Below the pieces are notes generated by a model. That model was not told the origin of the DNA and searched no databases. It worked only from the letters and a program-made list of their open reading frames with translations. Positions 7,285 through 16,514 of a DNA stretch of 62,167 nt are shown here, piece by piece (the first letter of the stretch is position 1; each line of letters starts with the position of its first letter). The translations under genes were made by a program, and so were the position numbers. Source of the DNA: Mycolicibacterium iranicum (GTDB lineage: Bacteria; Actinomycetota; Actinomycetes; Mycobacteriales; Mycobacteriaceae); assembly GCF_002101705.1 (NCBI RefSeq), contig NZ_LQPC01000045.1, positions 1-62,167 of the forward strand, written 5' to 3'.

Positions 7285-8838
7285 TCACTCCAGCTTCGCC
7301 GAGCGCAGTTCGTGTCCCTTGGTGGTCAGGCACCTCCCGGTGTCGAGGTTCCACTGCCACCCGTGCAGGTTGCATGTCAGCGTGGTGCCCTCGACTACCC
7401 CGAACTTCGACAGGTCGGCCTTCAGGTGCGGGCAGCGGCGCTGAATTTCCCAGCCTTCCAGCGTAATCGACGCACTGTCGTCGTGCGCCTCGGCGAACCA
7501 GCCGTCGGCGTAGGCGATGCGTTCGTCGGTGAGGCATTTGAAGAAGGTGTAGAGGTATTCGTTGTAACCCCCGACGCGCCACGCGGTGAACCGCGTCGAC
7601 AGGAAGATCGTGTTGACCCAGTCGGGTTCCTTGTCGCGCAGTACCGTGCGCACCAACTCGGGCGCGATGCCGAACCCGTAACGGAACTTCTCGTCCGGAA
7701 CTGCTTCGCGGACAGCTCTTTTCGGGAAGTCGAGCACCACGGTTTCTGCCCCCAGCCGCAGCTCGACCGGGTACCCGATGCCGTCGCAGATCTGGTCGGA
7801 CTGGATCATGATGGGCTCGAAGAGTTCCCGCAGCGGCTCCAGGAGGGGCTCTCCCTCGGCGGGCGCCCAGCCGGCCTTCTCGGCCGCAAGGACAGGCGCC
7901 ATGCGTTCGGCGAAATCGGCGATGTAGTCCGCCTTGCCGGTGGTGAAGATGGCCTCGACGTCATCGTCGGGAAGGGGGTGGGTCAACGAAGTCAATTGCG
8001 AGCCAGCGAATTCCGCTGTCGACCCGGGAATCATCAGCAGACCGCCGTCGTGGCCGTGGCGGCGCATCTGGTCGAGGAAGACCATCTGGTCGGGGAAGAT
8101 GTTGGCCGGATCGCCGTGGTCGTCGTTGAGATCGCGCAACTCCGGATCAAGGAAGCAGGGCGGTCCGGCCGACGGGATGACCCACGTCGCGCCGACCTGC
8201 GCGATGTACTGCCTGCAGCGGTCCATCTGGCGCTGACGCTTCTGGGTGCCGAACGCTTCCTTGGCGCGGGCGGGCATGTCGTAGACCATCGGATACCAGA
8301 TCGCGCCCGAGTACTGCAGCATGTGGACATCGACCTGGCCGAAGTCGGCGTGGACCATGTCGAGCTCGACGGGCCGCGCGTCGTTCATGTTGAATGCGAC
8401 GGTTTCTCCGTCGTCGACGACGAGGCCGGAGTCCCCGATCGGGCCATCGGCCGGGGCGCGAAGCGCGACGATCATCACGTCCAGGTCGCCCTTGGGTCCG
8501 CTGACGCGGTGTTTGACGGAATTCGTCGTCTCGAAGAACTCGTGGAAGCCAAGCTCTTCGAGCTCGCGTCGAAGATCGGGCACGGGGTAGTCCGGCAGCA
8601 GGACGACGGCGTCCTTGTTGACGTACTCGGCGAGGTGCTTCGGGTCGAAATGGTCCTTGTGCAGGTGTGAGACGTAGAGGTAGTCGACGTCGCCGAGGCT
8701 GGCCCAGTCGAGTTGCGTGTTGTCCGGGAATGGGAACCACGACGCGAAGTAGGCGGGGTTCACCCACGGGTCGCACAAGACGCTTCCGGCCTTGGTGGCG
8801 ATGTGGAAGCCGGCGTGCCCGACACTTGTGACCTGCAC
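7285..8838 (-). CDS. Metallo-beta-lactamase/Rieske [2Fe-2S] fusion protein (Rv3818 type)
   Basis: A 517-residue two-domain protein. The N-terminal metallo-beta-lactamase fold carries HLHKDHFD at about 58-65. The C-terminal Rieske domain binds a [2Fe-2S] cluster through CPH (in RRCPHLKADL) and CNLH (in LTCNLHGWQW) near the end. The combination resembles CMAH-type hydroxylases, but with the domains in the opposite order, so an oxygenase or hydroxylase function is plausible. The GTG at 8838 was chosen because GGAAGGGA lies just upstream; the longer reading frame adds a composition unlike the family. It is tightly paired with the downstream Rv3819-type gene, and its substrate is unknown. Confidence 0.9.
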   Translation of the reverse strand: MQVTSVGHAGFHIATKAGSVLCDPWVNPAYFASWFPFPDNTQLDWASLGDVDYLYVSHLHKDHFDPKHLAEYVNKDAVVLLPDYPVPDLRRELEELGFHEFFETTNSVKHRVSGPKGDLDVMIVALRAPADGPIGDSGLVVDDGETVAFNMNDARPVELDMVHADFGQVDVHMLQYSGAIWYPMVYDMPARAKEAFGTQKRQRQMDRCRQYIAQVGATWVIPSAGPPCFLDPELRDLNDDHGDPANIFPDQMVFLDQMRRHGHDGGLLMIPGSTAEFAGSQLTSLTHPLPDDDVEAIFTTGKADYIADFAERMAPVLAAEKAGWAPAEGEPLLEPLRELFEPIMIQSDQICDGIGYPVELRLGAETVVLDFPKRAVREAVPDEKFRYGFGIAPELVRTVLRDKEPDWVNTIFLSTRFTAWRVGGYNEYLYTFFKCLTDERIAYADGWFAEAHDDSASITLEGWEIQRRCPHLKADLSKFGVVEGTTLTCNLHGWQWNLDTGRCLTTKGHELRSAKLE

Positions 8839-8888
8839 AGATATCCCTTCCGGACACGACCGTTGCGACTGCGCGCCCGCCGGACAGT

Positions 8889-9608
8889 TTAGCCGGGCAC
8901 CGGCTGCTCTTCGTTCCACCGAGCGCGGTAGTAGGCGATGCGCTCCCGGTCCGGGGCGACCCCGTACGCGTCCAGCAGCAGGGCCTCCCAGCTCGGGTCG
9001 TCCTCGCTCGGATAGTTCCAGTCCAGCGACATGGTCGCGACCGCGAGATCTGCCCAGCGATCCGCGGGACCCAGGTCACCGAGGTCGACGTGCCCGCACC
9101 AGGTGCCGTCGTCGGCCATCAGAGTGTTCGGCGCGCACGCATCTCCATGGCACACCACGAGGTGGTCTGACGGCGGCGGAGCGCCTGTCGGGGACTGCCC
9201 GCCCACCCAGGACGGTGGCGGGAACGGGCAGCTCTCGACGGGCAGCGCGTCGTGCAGCCGACGCAGACCGGTCCCGATGGCCACGGCGGCGGACTCCGGG
9301 TCGTCCGACCACAGCGGGTCCACGGCGCTTCGACCGGGCAGCGCGGCGGTGTGCAACCAGCCGGGTCCGGATCCGAGGACCGCCGGCACCGGCGTGTACA
9401 GCGCAGCCCACCGCAACCGCGGCACCTCGGCGGCCAGCAGACCGGCGACGGCGTCGGGGTAGACCTTCACGAACTCGGTAGCGGGCGTCGACCCGATGGC
9501 GAAGGTCACCCCGTCGAGTTCGTTGACCCACACCGCCGTCACCGGCCTGCCCGCGGCGATGTCGGCGACCACGTCGGGCACCGGCTGGGATCCGGTAGGT
9601 GCACTCAT
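8889..9608 (-). CDS. APH-type phosphotransferase (Rv3817 type)
   Basis: A 239-residue kinase-fold protein of the aminoglycoside phosphotransferase (APH(3')-like) family. The catalytic loop HGDACAPN is at about 153-160 and the metal-binding DLGDLGPADRWADLA segment is at about 174-188. The substrate is unknown and chromosomal copies need not give resistance. It lies upstream of the MBL/Rieske gene with a 50 bp gap and diverges from the acyltransferase genes, sharing a 36 bp intergenic region. This matches the Rv3816c-Rv3817-Rv3818 arrangement. Confidence 0.87.
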   Translation of the reverse strand: MSAPTGSQPVPDVVADIAAGRPVTAVWVNELDGVTFAIGSTPATEFVKVYPDAVAGLLAAEVPRLRWAALYTPVPAVLGSGPGWLHTAALPGRSAVDPLWSDDPESAAVAIGTGLRRLHDALPVESCPFPPPSWVGGQSPTGAPPPSDHLVVCHGDACAPNTLMADDGTWCGHVDLGDLGPADRWADLAVATMSLDWNYPSEDDPSWEALLLDAYGVAPDRERIAYYRARWNEEQPVPG

Positions 9609-9644
9609 CGCGGCCCCTCCTGTGCGCGCACTACGCTGGCGACT

Positions 9645-10400
9645 GTGGAACCGGTATACGGCACGGCCATCCAGCTTGCCCGGCTGGTCTGGCGATTCCA
9701 GGGCCTGAAGTTCACCGTCACCGGGGTCGAGAACCTACCCCGCACCGGCGGGGCGGTGATCGCGATCAACCACACCAGCTACTTCGACTTCACGTTTGCC
9801 GGTCTGCCCGCCTATCAGCAGCATCTGGGTCGCAAGGTGCGGTTCATGGCGAAGAAGGAAGTCTTCGACCACAAGGTCATGGGCCCGCTGATGCGCGGCA
9901 TGCGACACATCCCGGTGGACCGGGCCAGCGGTGCCGCGTCGTTCGAAGAGGCGTGCCGGCGACTCGCCGCAGGTGAATTCGTCGGGGTCTATCCCGAGGC
10001 CACGATCAGCCGCAGCTTCGAGATCAAAGAGTTCAAGTCCGGCGCCGCTCGGATGGCGATCGCGGCCGGCGTGCCGATCGTGCCGCACATCATCTGGGGT
10101 GCCCAGCGGGTCTGGACGAAGGGCCACCCCAGGAACATGAAGCGTCCGAAGGTGCCGATCTTCATCACCGTGGGCAAGCCGATCGAGCCGACCCTGCCCG
10201 CAGCAGAGTTGACCACGGTGCTGCATTCGCGCATGCAGCACCTCCTTGAGCAGGTGCAGGACGCCTACGGGCCGCACCCGCCCGGAGAGTTCTGGGTGCC
10301 GCACCGGTTGGGTGGCGGCGCTCCGACCCTCGCCGAAGCGAACCTGATGGACGCCGAAGAGGCCAAGCAGAAGGCCGCGCGCCGCGAGTCGCCGGGATAG
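9645..10400 (+). CDS. PlsC-type lysophospholipid acyltransferase, copy 1
   Basis: This 251-residue 1-acyl-sn-glycerol-3-phosphate acyltransferase family protein has the acceptor-binding and catalytic NHTSYFDF (HX4D) motif at about 42-49 and the VGVYPEATISR motif at about 114-124. It probably acylates a glycerolipid or cell-envelope lipid at the membrane. The GTG at 9645 (VEPVYGTAIQLAR) is favoured because the next copy begins with the equivalent MEPVFRALEI. It is followed after 4 bp by a clear paralogue. M. tuberculosis has three such genes in a row (Rv3814c-Rv3816c); only two are present here. Confidence 0.9.
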   Translation: MEPVYGTAIQLARLVWRFQGLKFTVTGVENLPRTGGAVIAINHTSYFDFTFAGLPAYQQHLGRKVRFMAKKEVFDHKVMGPLMRGMRHIPVDRASGAASFEEACRRLAAGEFVGVYPEATISRSFEIKEFKSGAARMAIAAGVPIVPHIIWGAQRVWTKGHPRNMKRPKVPIFITVGKPIEPTLPAAELTTVLHSRMQHLLEQVQDAYGPHPPGEFWVPHRLGGGAPTLAEANLMDAEEAKQKAARRESPG

Positions 10401-10404
10401 TCAC

Positions 10405-11142
10405 ATGGAACCGGTCTTCCGCGCGCTGGAGATCACGGCGAAGTTGGCGGTGAGTGCTACCGGGACGACGATCACCTTCCGCGGGCTGGAGAACATCCCG
10501 GCCAGCGGCGGAGCCGTCATCGCGATCAACCACACCGGCTATGTCGACTTCCTTCCGGCGGCGCTGGCTGCGACCCGGCGGGGCCGCCGCATGCGGTTCA
10601 TGATCAAGGCGGAGATGACCGACGTGCTCGTGGTCGGCTGGCTGATCAAGCACACGGGGACGATCCCGGTGGACCGCCGGGCCGGTGCCGGCGCCTACGC
10701 CGCCGCGGTGGAATCTTTACGACGCGGGAACATCGTGGGTGTGTACCCGGAGGCGACGATCAGCCGCAGTTTCGAACTCAAGGAGTTCAAGACCGGCGCG
10801 GTCCGCATGGCCAAGGAGGCCGACGTGCCGATCGTCCCGCTGATCGTGTGGGGAGCCCACCGTCTGTGGACCAAGGACCATCCGAAAGCCCTGGGCCGCA
10901 AGAAGTTTCCGGTCACCGTCGCGGCGGGGGAACCGATCGCGGCCCACGGTGCTGCCGCAGACACGTTGCGTGCGTCGATGACGCAGCTACTGCACGACGC
11001 GCAATCCGGGTATGAGCAACCAGCGGGCGCGTTCTGGTTGCCCCGCCGCCTCGGCGGGAGCGCCCCGACACCCGAGGAAGCTGCAGTGATGGAGGAGGCC
11101 GAGTTGGCTGAACGTGCGCGCAGGCGGGGAGATCGCCGATGA
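10405..11142 (+). CDS. PlsC-type lysophospholipid acyltransferase, copy 2
   Basis: A 245-residue tandem paralogue of the preceding gene, with NHTGYVDF (HX4D) at about 46-53, VGVYPEATISRSFELKEFKTGAVRMA at about 111-136 and a Pro/Arg-rich tail. The two proteins are colinear along most of their length and probably arose by duplication. It overlaps the HAD phosphatase start by 4 bp (ATGA), so the acyltransferases and the phosphatase form one translationally coupled operon. That is consistent with phospholipid turnover, although the actual lipid is unknown. Confidence 0.9.
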   Translation: MEPVFRALEITAKLAVSATGTTITFRGLENIPASGGAVIAINHTGYVDFLPAALAATRRGRRMRFMIKAEMTDVLVVGWLIKHTGTIPVDRRAGAGAYAAAVESLRRGNIVGVYPEATISRSFELKEFKTGAVRMAKEADVPIVPLIVWGAHRLWTKDHPKALGRKKFPVTVAAGEPIAAHGAAADTLRASMTQLLHDAQSGYEQPAGAFWLPRRLGGSAPTPEEAAVMEEAELAERARRRGDRR

Positions 11143-11951
11143 CGCCGTTGCTGATCGCGACCGACGTGGACGGCACCCTGCTCGACGACGACGAGAACGT
11201 CAGCCCCCGAACGCGTTCGGTGGTGCGCGCGGTGGTGGACGCGGGAGCGCAGTTCGTGCTCGCCACCGGGCGTCCACCGCGCTGGGTGCAACCGGTGGTC
11301 GACCAGCTGGGCTTCGCGCCAATGGCGGTGTGTGCCAACGGCGCGGTGATCTACGACCCGTCGGAGGACCGCATCATCTCGGCGCGCACGCTGTCGGCCG
11401 ACGTGCTCGCCGCACTCGCCGAGATCGCGACCCGGGTGATCCCCGGTGCGGGGCTGGCCGTGGAGCGGGTGGGCCGCAGTGCCCACGATGCGGCCACACC
11501 CCAGTTCGTCAGCTCGCCGGGGTATGAGCACGCCTGGCTGAATCCCGACAACACCGAGGTGTCCATCGACGATCTGCTCAGCGCACCCGCGGTGAAGCTG
11601 CTGATCCGGAAGTCGGGTGCGCGCAGTGCCGACATGGCCGCCGAGCTCGCCAAGCACATCGGCGTCGAGGGTGACATCACCTACTCGACCAACAACGGTC
11701 TCATCGAGATCGTGCCGCTGGGCATCAGCAAGGCCACCGGCATCGACGAGCTGGCCCGTCCGCTGGGCATCGAGGCCGCCGACGTCGTGACGTTCGGGGA
11801 CATGCCCAACGACGTGCCGATGCTGAGGTGGGCGGGGCTCGGTGTCGCGATGGGTAACGCGCACCCCGACGCCGTCGCCGCCGCCGACGAGGTGACGGCG
11901 ACCAACGCCGAGGACGGGGTGGCGCGCGTGCTCGAGCGTTGGTGGCTATAA
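11139..11951 (+). CDS. HAD-superfamily Cof-type phosphatase (Rv3813c type)
   Basis: A 270-residue HAD hydrolase. Motif I is DVDGTLLDDD at about 8-17, with the nucleophile and acid/base Asp separated by one residue. Motif II is LATGRPP near 44, Lys of motif III lies in the ISKATGIDEL region near 195, and motif IV is TFGDMPNDVPML at about 217-228. The large type IIB cap of Cof-like sugar or nucleotide phosphatases lies between. The ATG overlaps the stop of the acyltransferase, so it is the third gene of that operon. The natural substrate cannot be told from sequence. Confidence 0.92.
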   Translation: MTPLLIATDVDGTLLDDDENVSPRTRSVVRAVVDAGAQFVLATGRPPRWVQPVVDQLGFAPMAVCANGAVIYDPSEDRIISARTLSADVLAALAEIATRVIPGAGLAVERVGRSAHDAATPQFVSSPGYEHAWLNPDNTEVSIDDLLSAPAVKLLIRKSGARSADMAAELAKHIGVEGDITYSTNNGLIEIVPLGISKATGIDELARPLGIEAADVVTFGDMPNDVPMLRWAGLGVAMGNAHPDAVAAADEVTATNAEDGVARVLERWWL

Positions 11952-12019
11952 CAGCTCTTCCACAGGGAGTTCCCAGCAACACAGTCTGTACCGACGGACC
12001 AGTAAATTTGCTCGCTGTC

Positions 12020-14773
12020 ATGATGGTGGGCGTGGGGGGCACGTACGATTCCCCGGCGGGGCCAGCCTCTGCCGTGGAGGATTTCCTTGTCGCGGCTGGT
12101 CGCCAGCCGGCTGGGCTGCTGATCGAGGGTGAAGCCGGGATCGGCAAGACGACGTTGTGGAACGGTGTCGTGGACCGTGCGGAGGGTGCCGGCTTCCTGG
12201 TGCTGTCCGCACGCACCGCGCAGGCCGAGTCCGGACTGGCCAATGCCGCGGTCGCCGATCTGTTCGAGAAGATCGATTCACGGGTGTTGGCCGGACTTCC
12301 CGACATGCAGCGCCTGGCCGCCGACCGGGTGATGCTGCGCGAGCCGACCGGGGGTCGGCCTACCGACGAACGGGTGACGGCGGCAGCACTGCTGAGCGCG
12401 GTGCACGTGATGTCTGCGCAGGCGCCGGTGCTCATCGCCATCGACGACGTCCAGTGGCTCGACCCTTCCAGTGTCGCGGTGCTGGCGTTCGTCGCGCGGC
12501 GGCTGAAGGGGCCGATCGGAGTGGTGGTCACGGAACGGTCGGGCGAGGACTTCGGAGAGCGTGCCGCGTCGTGGCTGCAGGTCGGCACCGCGGGAGTTGT
12601 CAGGGTGCGGGTCCCGCCGATGAGTCTGGGCGCGTTGCACACGATGCTGTCGGCCCGTCTCGGCAAGCGGTTCTCACGCCCGGCCATCGTGCGGATCGCG
12701 GAGGTATCCGGCGGAAACCCCTTGTACGCATTGGAATTGGCGCGGGTGGTCGACGATGGACCTCTCGGCCGCGGGCAGCGTCTCCCCGAGACCCTGGCCG
12801 ATGTGGTCAGGCTGCGGGTCGCCGGTCTCTCCGATGAGGTGCGCGACGTGCTGCTCGTCGCGGCCTCGGTCAACGTCCCGACGGTCGATCTGCTGGCCGG
12901 CGTCATCGGGGTCGGCGCGGCGCAGATCACCGGCATGCTCGAGGTCGCCGAGGTCGAAGGCATCGTCACCATCGAGGGAAATCGGGTTCGGTTCACCCAT
13001 CCGCTGCTGGCCAGCGGGATCTATGAAAACGCCGAGCCCGAACTGCGTCGGGAGTTTCACCGTCGGCTCGCGCAGTTGTACACCCAACCGGAATTGCGGG
13101 CCCGTCATCTGGCGTTGGCGACGACCGAGGCCGACGAGGCGACACTGTCGACGCTGGACGCTGCGGCCGAATCCGCGCGGACGCGCGGTGCTCCCGCGGC
13201 GGCCGCCGAGCTCGTGGAGTTGGCGATCGAGCTGGGCGGTGGCGAGGTGTCGCGCAGGATCCGGGCGGCCGAACACCATTTCGTCGCCGGTGACATGCAG
13301 CGAACCGCGGTTCTGCTCGACGGTGTGATCGCCGAACTGCGGCCCGGCGTTCTGCGGGCGGTCGCCCTCAATCTTCTTGCAGCCGTGCGGACATTCGAGG
13401 ACAACTACGCCGCGGCGGTGGATCTTCTGGAGCAGGCGCGCGGTGACGCCGAGGACGACGATGCGGTGTTGGTGGCCTCCCTGGTGTCGCTGTGCTTCGC
13501 GCAGGGGATGGCGGGCCGCTTCGACGAACAGATCTCCACAGGGCGACGGGCAGTCGAGATCGCCGAGCGGGCCGGGGTATCCGCGCTGACCAGCCAGGCG
13601 TTGGCGCTCTGGGTGCTCGTCGCTGCGCGGGCCGGCGACGGGCTCGACGAGGAGGTCATGCGGCGCGCGGTCGAATTGCAGGATCCTGATGTGGATGTGC
13701 CGATTCCTTTCAATGCCCGTGCGACGTGCGGCTTCGCTCTCGGCGTCGCGGGCAGACTGGCAGAGGCCGACGACCAGCTGACCGAGGTCGCCGAGCGCTC
13801 CCGGCTACGTGGCGCCGAGCACGATGTGGTGGCGATTCTGGGCTACCGAACCCTGGTCGCGATCTGGCGCGGACGCTACGACGAGGCGAATGCGCATGCC
13901 ACCGAAATGCTGTCGGGTGCAGAACAACTCGGCGGTTCGATGGTGATCGCATCGAGCTTCTATGCGGCCTCGGCCGCCTACCGCGGACAGGAGGCGCAGG
14001 CCCGCCGCCACGTCGACCGGGCCCTTGCGCAGGGCGCCGGCTACTCGGCCCTGACGATATGGGCGAGAACGGCGCTCGCGTTTCTCGAAGTGTCGCTGGG
14101 CGATTACGACGCGGCAGTACAAGCCGTCGCGCCTCTGATCGACGTGTATCGGCCGTTCGACGGCACGGAACTGATGTCGGCGAGCTTCATGCCCGATGCA
14201 GTCGAGGCGTTGATCGCAGTGGGACGGCGATCCGATGCGGAGGAGCTGACCGACGCCCTTGAGCGCAACGGCCGGCATCTGGACCGCCCGTGGATGCTGG
14301 CTGTGGGAAGCCGTTGCCGTGCATTGGTCTCCGTCGATCAGGGTGATCTCGACGGCGCCGAGCAGGCGGCGCTACGCGCGATGACCGAACACGACCGGCT
14401 GCCCATGCCTTTCGAGCGTGCCCGCTCACTGCTGGTACTCGGCGAGGTGCGGCGCCGGTTGCGGCGCCGCGATGCGGCAGTCGAGTGTGTGCGTGAGGCG
14501 CTGCGCGAGTTCGAGTCGCTGGGCGCTCCGCTGTGGGTGAATCGGGCTCGACAGCAGTTGTCGGGGATCGCGGCGGCACGCACCGAGACCTCGGAGCTCA
14601 CCGACTCCGAACGTCGCGTCGCCGAGCTCGTCGCTTCAGGGATGAGCAATCGCGAGGTCGCCGAGGCCCTGTTTGTGAGTGTCAAGACGGTCGAGACCAA
14701 TCTCACCCGCGTGTATCGCAAGCTGGGGATCCGGTCCCGGGCGCAGCTGGGCAAGCGATTGCGGCAGTCTTAG
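12020..14773 (+). CDS. LuxR-family regulator with N-terminal AAA-type ATPase (MalT/LAL-like)
   Basis: A large regulator of about 917 residues. The P-loop GEAGIGKTT lies at about 37-45 and Walker B (VLIAIDDVQWLD) at about 137-148. A long alpha-helical TPR-like middle follows. The C-terminal LuxR helix-turn-helix is LTDSERRVAELVASGMSNREVAEALFVS and so on, in the last 65 residues. Such LAL proteins bind ATP and an inducer and activate transcription. The start is uncertain: consecutive ATGs at 12020/12023 are given, and an in-frame GTG/ATG at 11939 would overlap the HAD gene by 13 bp. I do not recall this gene at the matching M. tuberculosis locus, where PE_PGRS62 lies. Its stop overlaps the convergent amidase stop. 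Confidence 0.88.
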   Translation: MMVGVGGTYDSPAGPASAVEDFLVAAGRQPAGLLIEGEAGIGKTTLWNGVVDRAEGAGFLVLSARTAQAESGLANAAVADLFEKIDSRVLAGLPDMQRLAADRVMLREPTGGRPTDERVTAAALLSAVHVMSAQAPVLIAIDDVQWLDPSSVAVLAFVARRLKGPIGVVVTERSGEDFGERAASWLQVGTAGVVRVRVPPMSLGALHTMLSARLGKRFSRPAIVRIAEVSGGNPLYALELARVVDDGPLGRGQRLPETLADVVRLRVAGLSDEVRDVLLVAASVNVPTVDLLAGVIGVGAAQITGMLEVAEVEGIVTIEGNRVRFTHPLLASGIYENAEPELRREFHRRLAQLYTQPELRARHLALATTEADEATLSTLDAAAESARTRGAPAAAAELVELAIELGGGEVSRRIRAAEHHFVAGDMQRTAVLLDGVIAELRPGVLRAVALNLLAAVRTFEDNYAAAVDLLEQARGDAEDDDAVLVASLVSLCFAQGMAGRFDEQISTGRRAVEIAERAGVSALTSQALALWVLVAARAGDGLDEEVMRRAVELQDPDVDVPIPFNARATCGFALGVAGRLAEADDQLTEVAERSRLRGAEHDVVAILGYRTLVAIWRGRYDEANAHATEMLSGAEQLGGSMVIASSFYAASAAYRGQEAQARRHVDRALAQGAGYSALTIWARTALAFLEVSLGDYDAAVQAVAPLIDVYRPFDGTELMSASFMPDAVEALIAVGRRSDAEELTDALERNGRHLDRPWMLAVGSRCRALVSVDQGDLDGAEQAALRAMTEHDRLPMPFERARSLLVLGEVRRRLRRRDAAVECVREALREFESLGAPLWVNRARQQLSGIAAARTETSELTDSERRVAELVASGMSNREVAEALFVSVKTVETNLTRVYRKLGIRSRAQLGKRLRQS

Positions 14774-16383
14774 ACCGGGTTGGTAGCGGGTGTGAAGCGT
14801 TCCAGCTGAACCGGATTGAGGTCGGCGGGGGGCAATTCAACGGGGACGCCGTCGAACACCCGTGTCACTGTCTGTTTCTCCCTGTCGAAGTTGAGCGTGC
14901 CGTGCTGGAAGTTCTGCACAATCCACAGCGGGGTCGCGATCTCGGCACTGGTCGGAAGGCCCAGTGCTCCGCGCTCGAATCCCAGCGCACCCCACGCCTT
15001 GTACAGCTCACCGGTGACGGGCTCGGCGCCGCTTTCGGGCGACCAGTACACGGCGCCGTGCTCGAAGGTCACGTAGCGCGTCGAACCCAGACCAGACGCC
15101 TCGGGGGAGGTGGGTCTGCCCAGGTAGCTGTTGACTCCGCCGAGCGACTCCCACTTCGCGAAGATCGCACCGCCGCGCAGCTTCTCGGCGAGTTGCTCGG
15201 GGCCGGGCGGATCGTTGAACCGCGCAGCGATGTTGCGAATCTCGGGCATCAGCGCATAGGCCGCGGCGCCTGGGCACTCGGTGATACCCACGTCGCGGTG
15301 CGTGAAGATCGTCGGCAGCGTCGGCGACGCGCCGAACGGGAACTTGGTGAACGAACCACCTTCTGACGGCAGTACCACCGCGCCGAGCGGATCGACACCC
15401 GCCTGGCCCAGCACCCAGCCGAGAAGTCTTCCGGTGTTGCGCAATTGGATCGGGGTGGGGGGAACGGTCTCGAAGTTGCCCAGCATCGCGACGCCCCACG
15501 TGTTGTGGTTGAAGCCGCCGGTGTGGGCGCCTTCGACGGGCCGATTCATGCCTCCTGCGCGGCCTTCGAAGACCTGACCGTACTTGTCGACCATCGCGTT
15601 GTAGGCGATGTCGCACCAGCCCAGAGTGCGTGTGTGGTACTCGTAGATCGATCTGATGATGCCGGCGGAGTCACCGGGCGCGTACTCGTTGCTACCGGCG
15701 GTGTGGTGAACGACGCCGGCCCGAATTCTGGTGTCGTAGCGTGGTTCTCCGCATCGCATGCCCTCGTCGGCGCCCCACGCCGCGCGGTTGATGATCTGCG
15801 GTGGCTGGCCGGCGGGGGTCGCGGCGCTGGGTAGCGGACCGAGATCCGGCGGCGCCTCGGGCGGGCTGATGAGTACAGCGGTGACGTTCTGTGCGAACGG
15901 CTGCTCGACGTTGGCCGGTACGTATCCCAGCGGTGGTTTGTCGTCGGGCTTGCGTGGCGCGGCCGGCGGTGTCGTCGGCGCGCCGGGTGGGCGCGTCACC
16001 GCGATCTGCACGGTGTGAGTGCGCCCGATGAACACCGGCTCGGTGCCGCGTGGCCCCGGCAGGTCCGCGCCGACACCCTCCAGCGGCTCTGCCTCGTACC
16101 AGGGTCCCCACGAGCCGTCGTCCTTCTTCGCACGCACGCGCGCAGACGTCCCGCGGAGGTCGTCGGAGGTCAGTGCGACCAGAGAGAAGGGCGTGTCTTG
16201 GTGTAGTTCGCGGATCGTCTCGCCGGCGCCGAGGTCGGTCAGCGGCTGCTGGACGAGTTGAGGAGCGGCGGTTGCGGCGTCCTCCGCCTCGCCGGGGACG
16301 CCGGAAATCGCCCACGGCAGCAGCACCACTGTCGCCGCAAGCGCGGTGAACAGTATCGACGGTGCGGGGCGACGATACAGCAC
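14770..16383 (-). CDS. Exported PGRP-type N-acetylmuramoyl-L-alanine amidase with LGFP repeats (Rv3811/Csp type)
   Basis: This 537-residue exported protein has an N-terminal hydrophobic signal or anchor (about residues 9-28, ending near SGVPGEA), a beta-rich N-terminal region, and an amidase_2/PGRP domain at about 190-400 (INRAAWGADE, VVHHTAGSNEY, AHTGGFNHNTWGVAMLGNF, FTHRDVGITECPG). The His residues of HHT and HRD and the Cys-Pro segment fit the zinc site. The C-terminus has LGFP-type repeats (SLGGVNSYLGRPTSPE, ALGFERGALGLPTSAE) that bind mycolyl-arabinogalactan in related corynebacterial proteins. It is likely to cleave or bind peptidoglycan in the wall. It is encoded beside erp, as Rv3811 is beside Rv3810. 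Confidence 0.93.
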   Translation of the reverse strand: MLYRRPAPSILFTALAATVVLLPWAISGVPGEAEDAATAAPQLVQQPLTDLGAGETIRELHQDTPFSLVALTSDDLRGTSARVRAKKDDGSWGPWYEAEPLEGVGADLPGPRGTEPVFIGRTHTVQIAVTRPPGAPTTPPAAPRKPDDKPPLGYVPANVEQPFAQNVTAVLISPPEAPPDLGPLPSAATPAGQPPQIINRAAWGADEGMRCGEPRYDTRIRAGVVHHTAGSNEYAPGDSAGIIRSIYEYHTRTLGWCDIAYNAMVDKYGQVFEGRAGGMNRPVEGAHTGGFNHNTWGVAMLGNFETVPPTPIQLRNTGRLLGWVLGQAGVDPLGAVVLPSEGGSFTKFPFGASPTLPTIFTHRDVGITECPGAAAYALMPEIRNIAARFNDPPGPEQLAEKLRGGAIFAKWESLGGVNSYLGRPTSPEASGLGSTRYVTFEHGAVYWSPESGAEPVTGELYKAWGALGFERGALGLPTSAEIATPLWIVQNFQHGTLNFDREKQTVTRVFDGVPVELPPADLNPVQLERFTPATNPV

Positions 16384-16456
16384 GGACTGATGTTACGTAT
16401 GTGCCAGGTGATACTCGTGTTGCGACACGCGAGCGCGCGTATCGCGACGTCACCAC

Positions 16457-16497
16457 AACGGCACCGCAGAGCGCCTCAGCGCTTCTGCGGTGCCGTT
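16457..16497. terminator. Long GC-rich hairpin downstream of erp, possible terminator
   Basis: A 14-bp perfect stem (16457-16470 with 16484-16497) is extended by an inner GCGC/GCGC pairing around a CTCA loop, with one bulged base. It starts 18 bp after the erp stop (which reads leftward) and lies before the 5' end of the amidase gene. There is no T-tract on either side, so it would be an I-shaped terminator or an mRNA-stabilising hairpin of the kind common in mycobacteria. Confidence 0.55.
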
Positions 16498-16514
16498 CCG
16501 TGACAGGACCGGAA

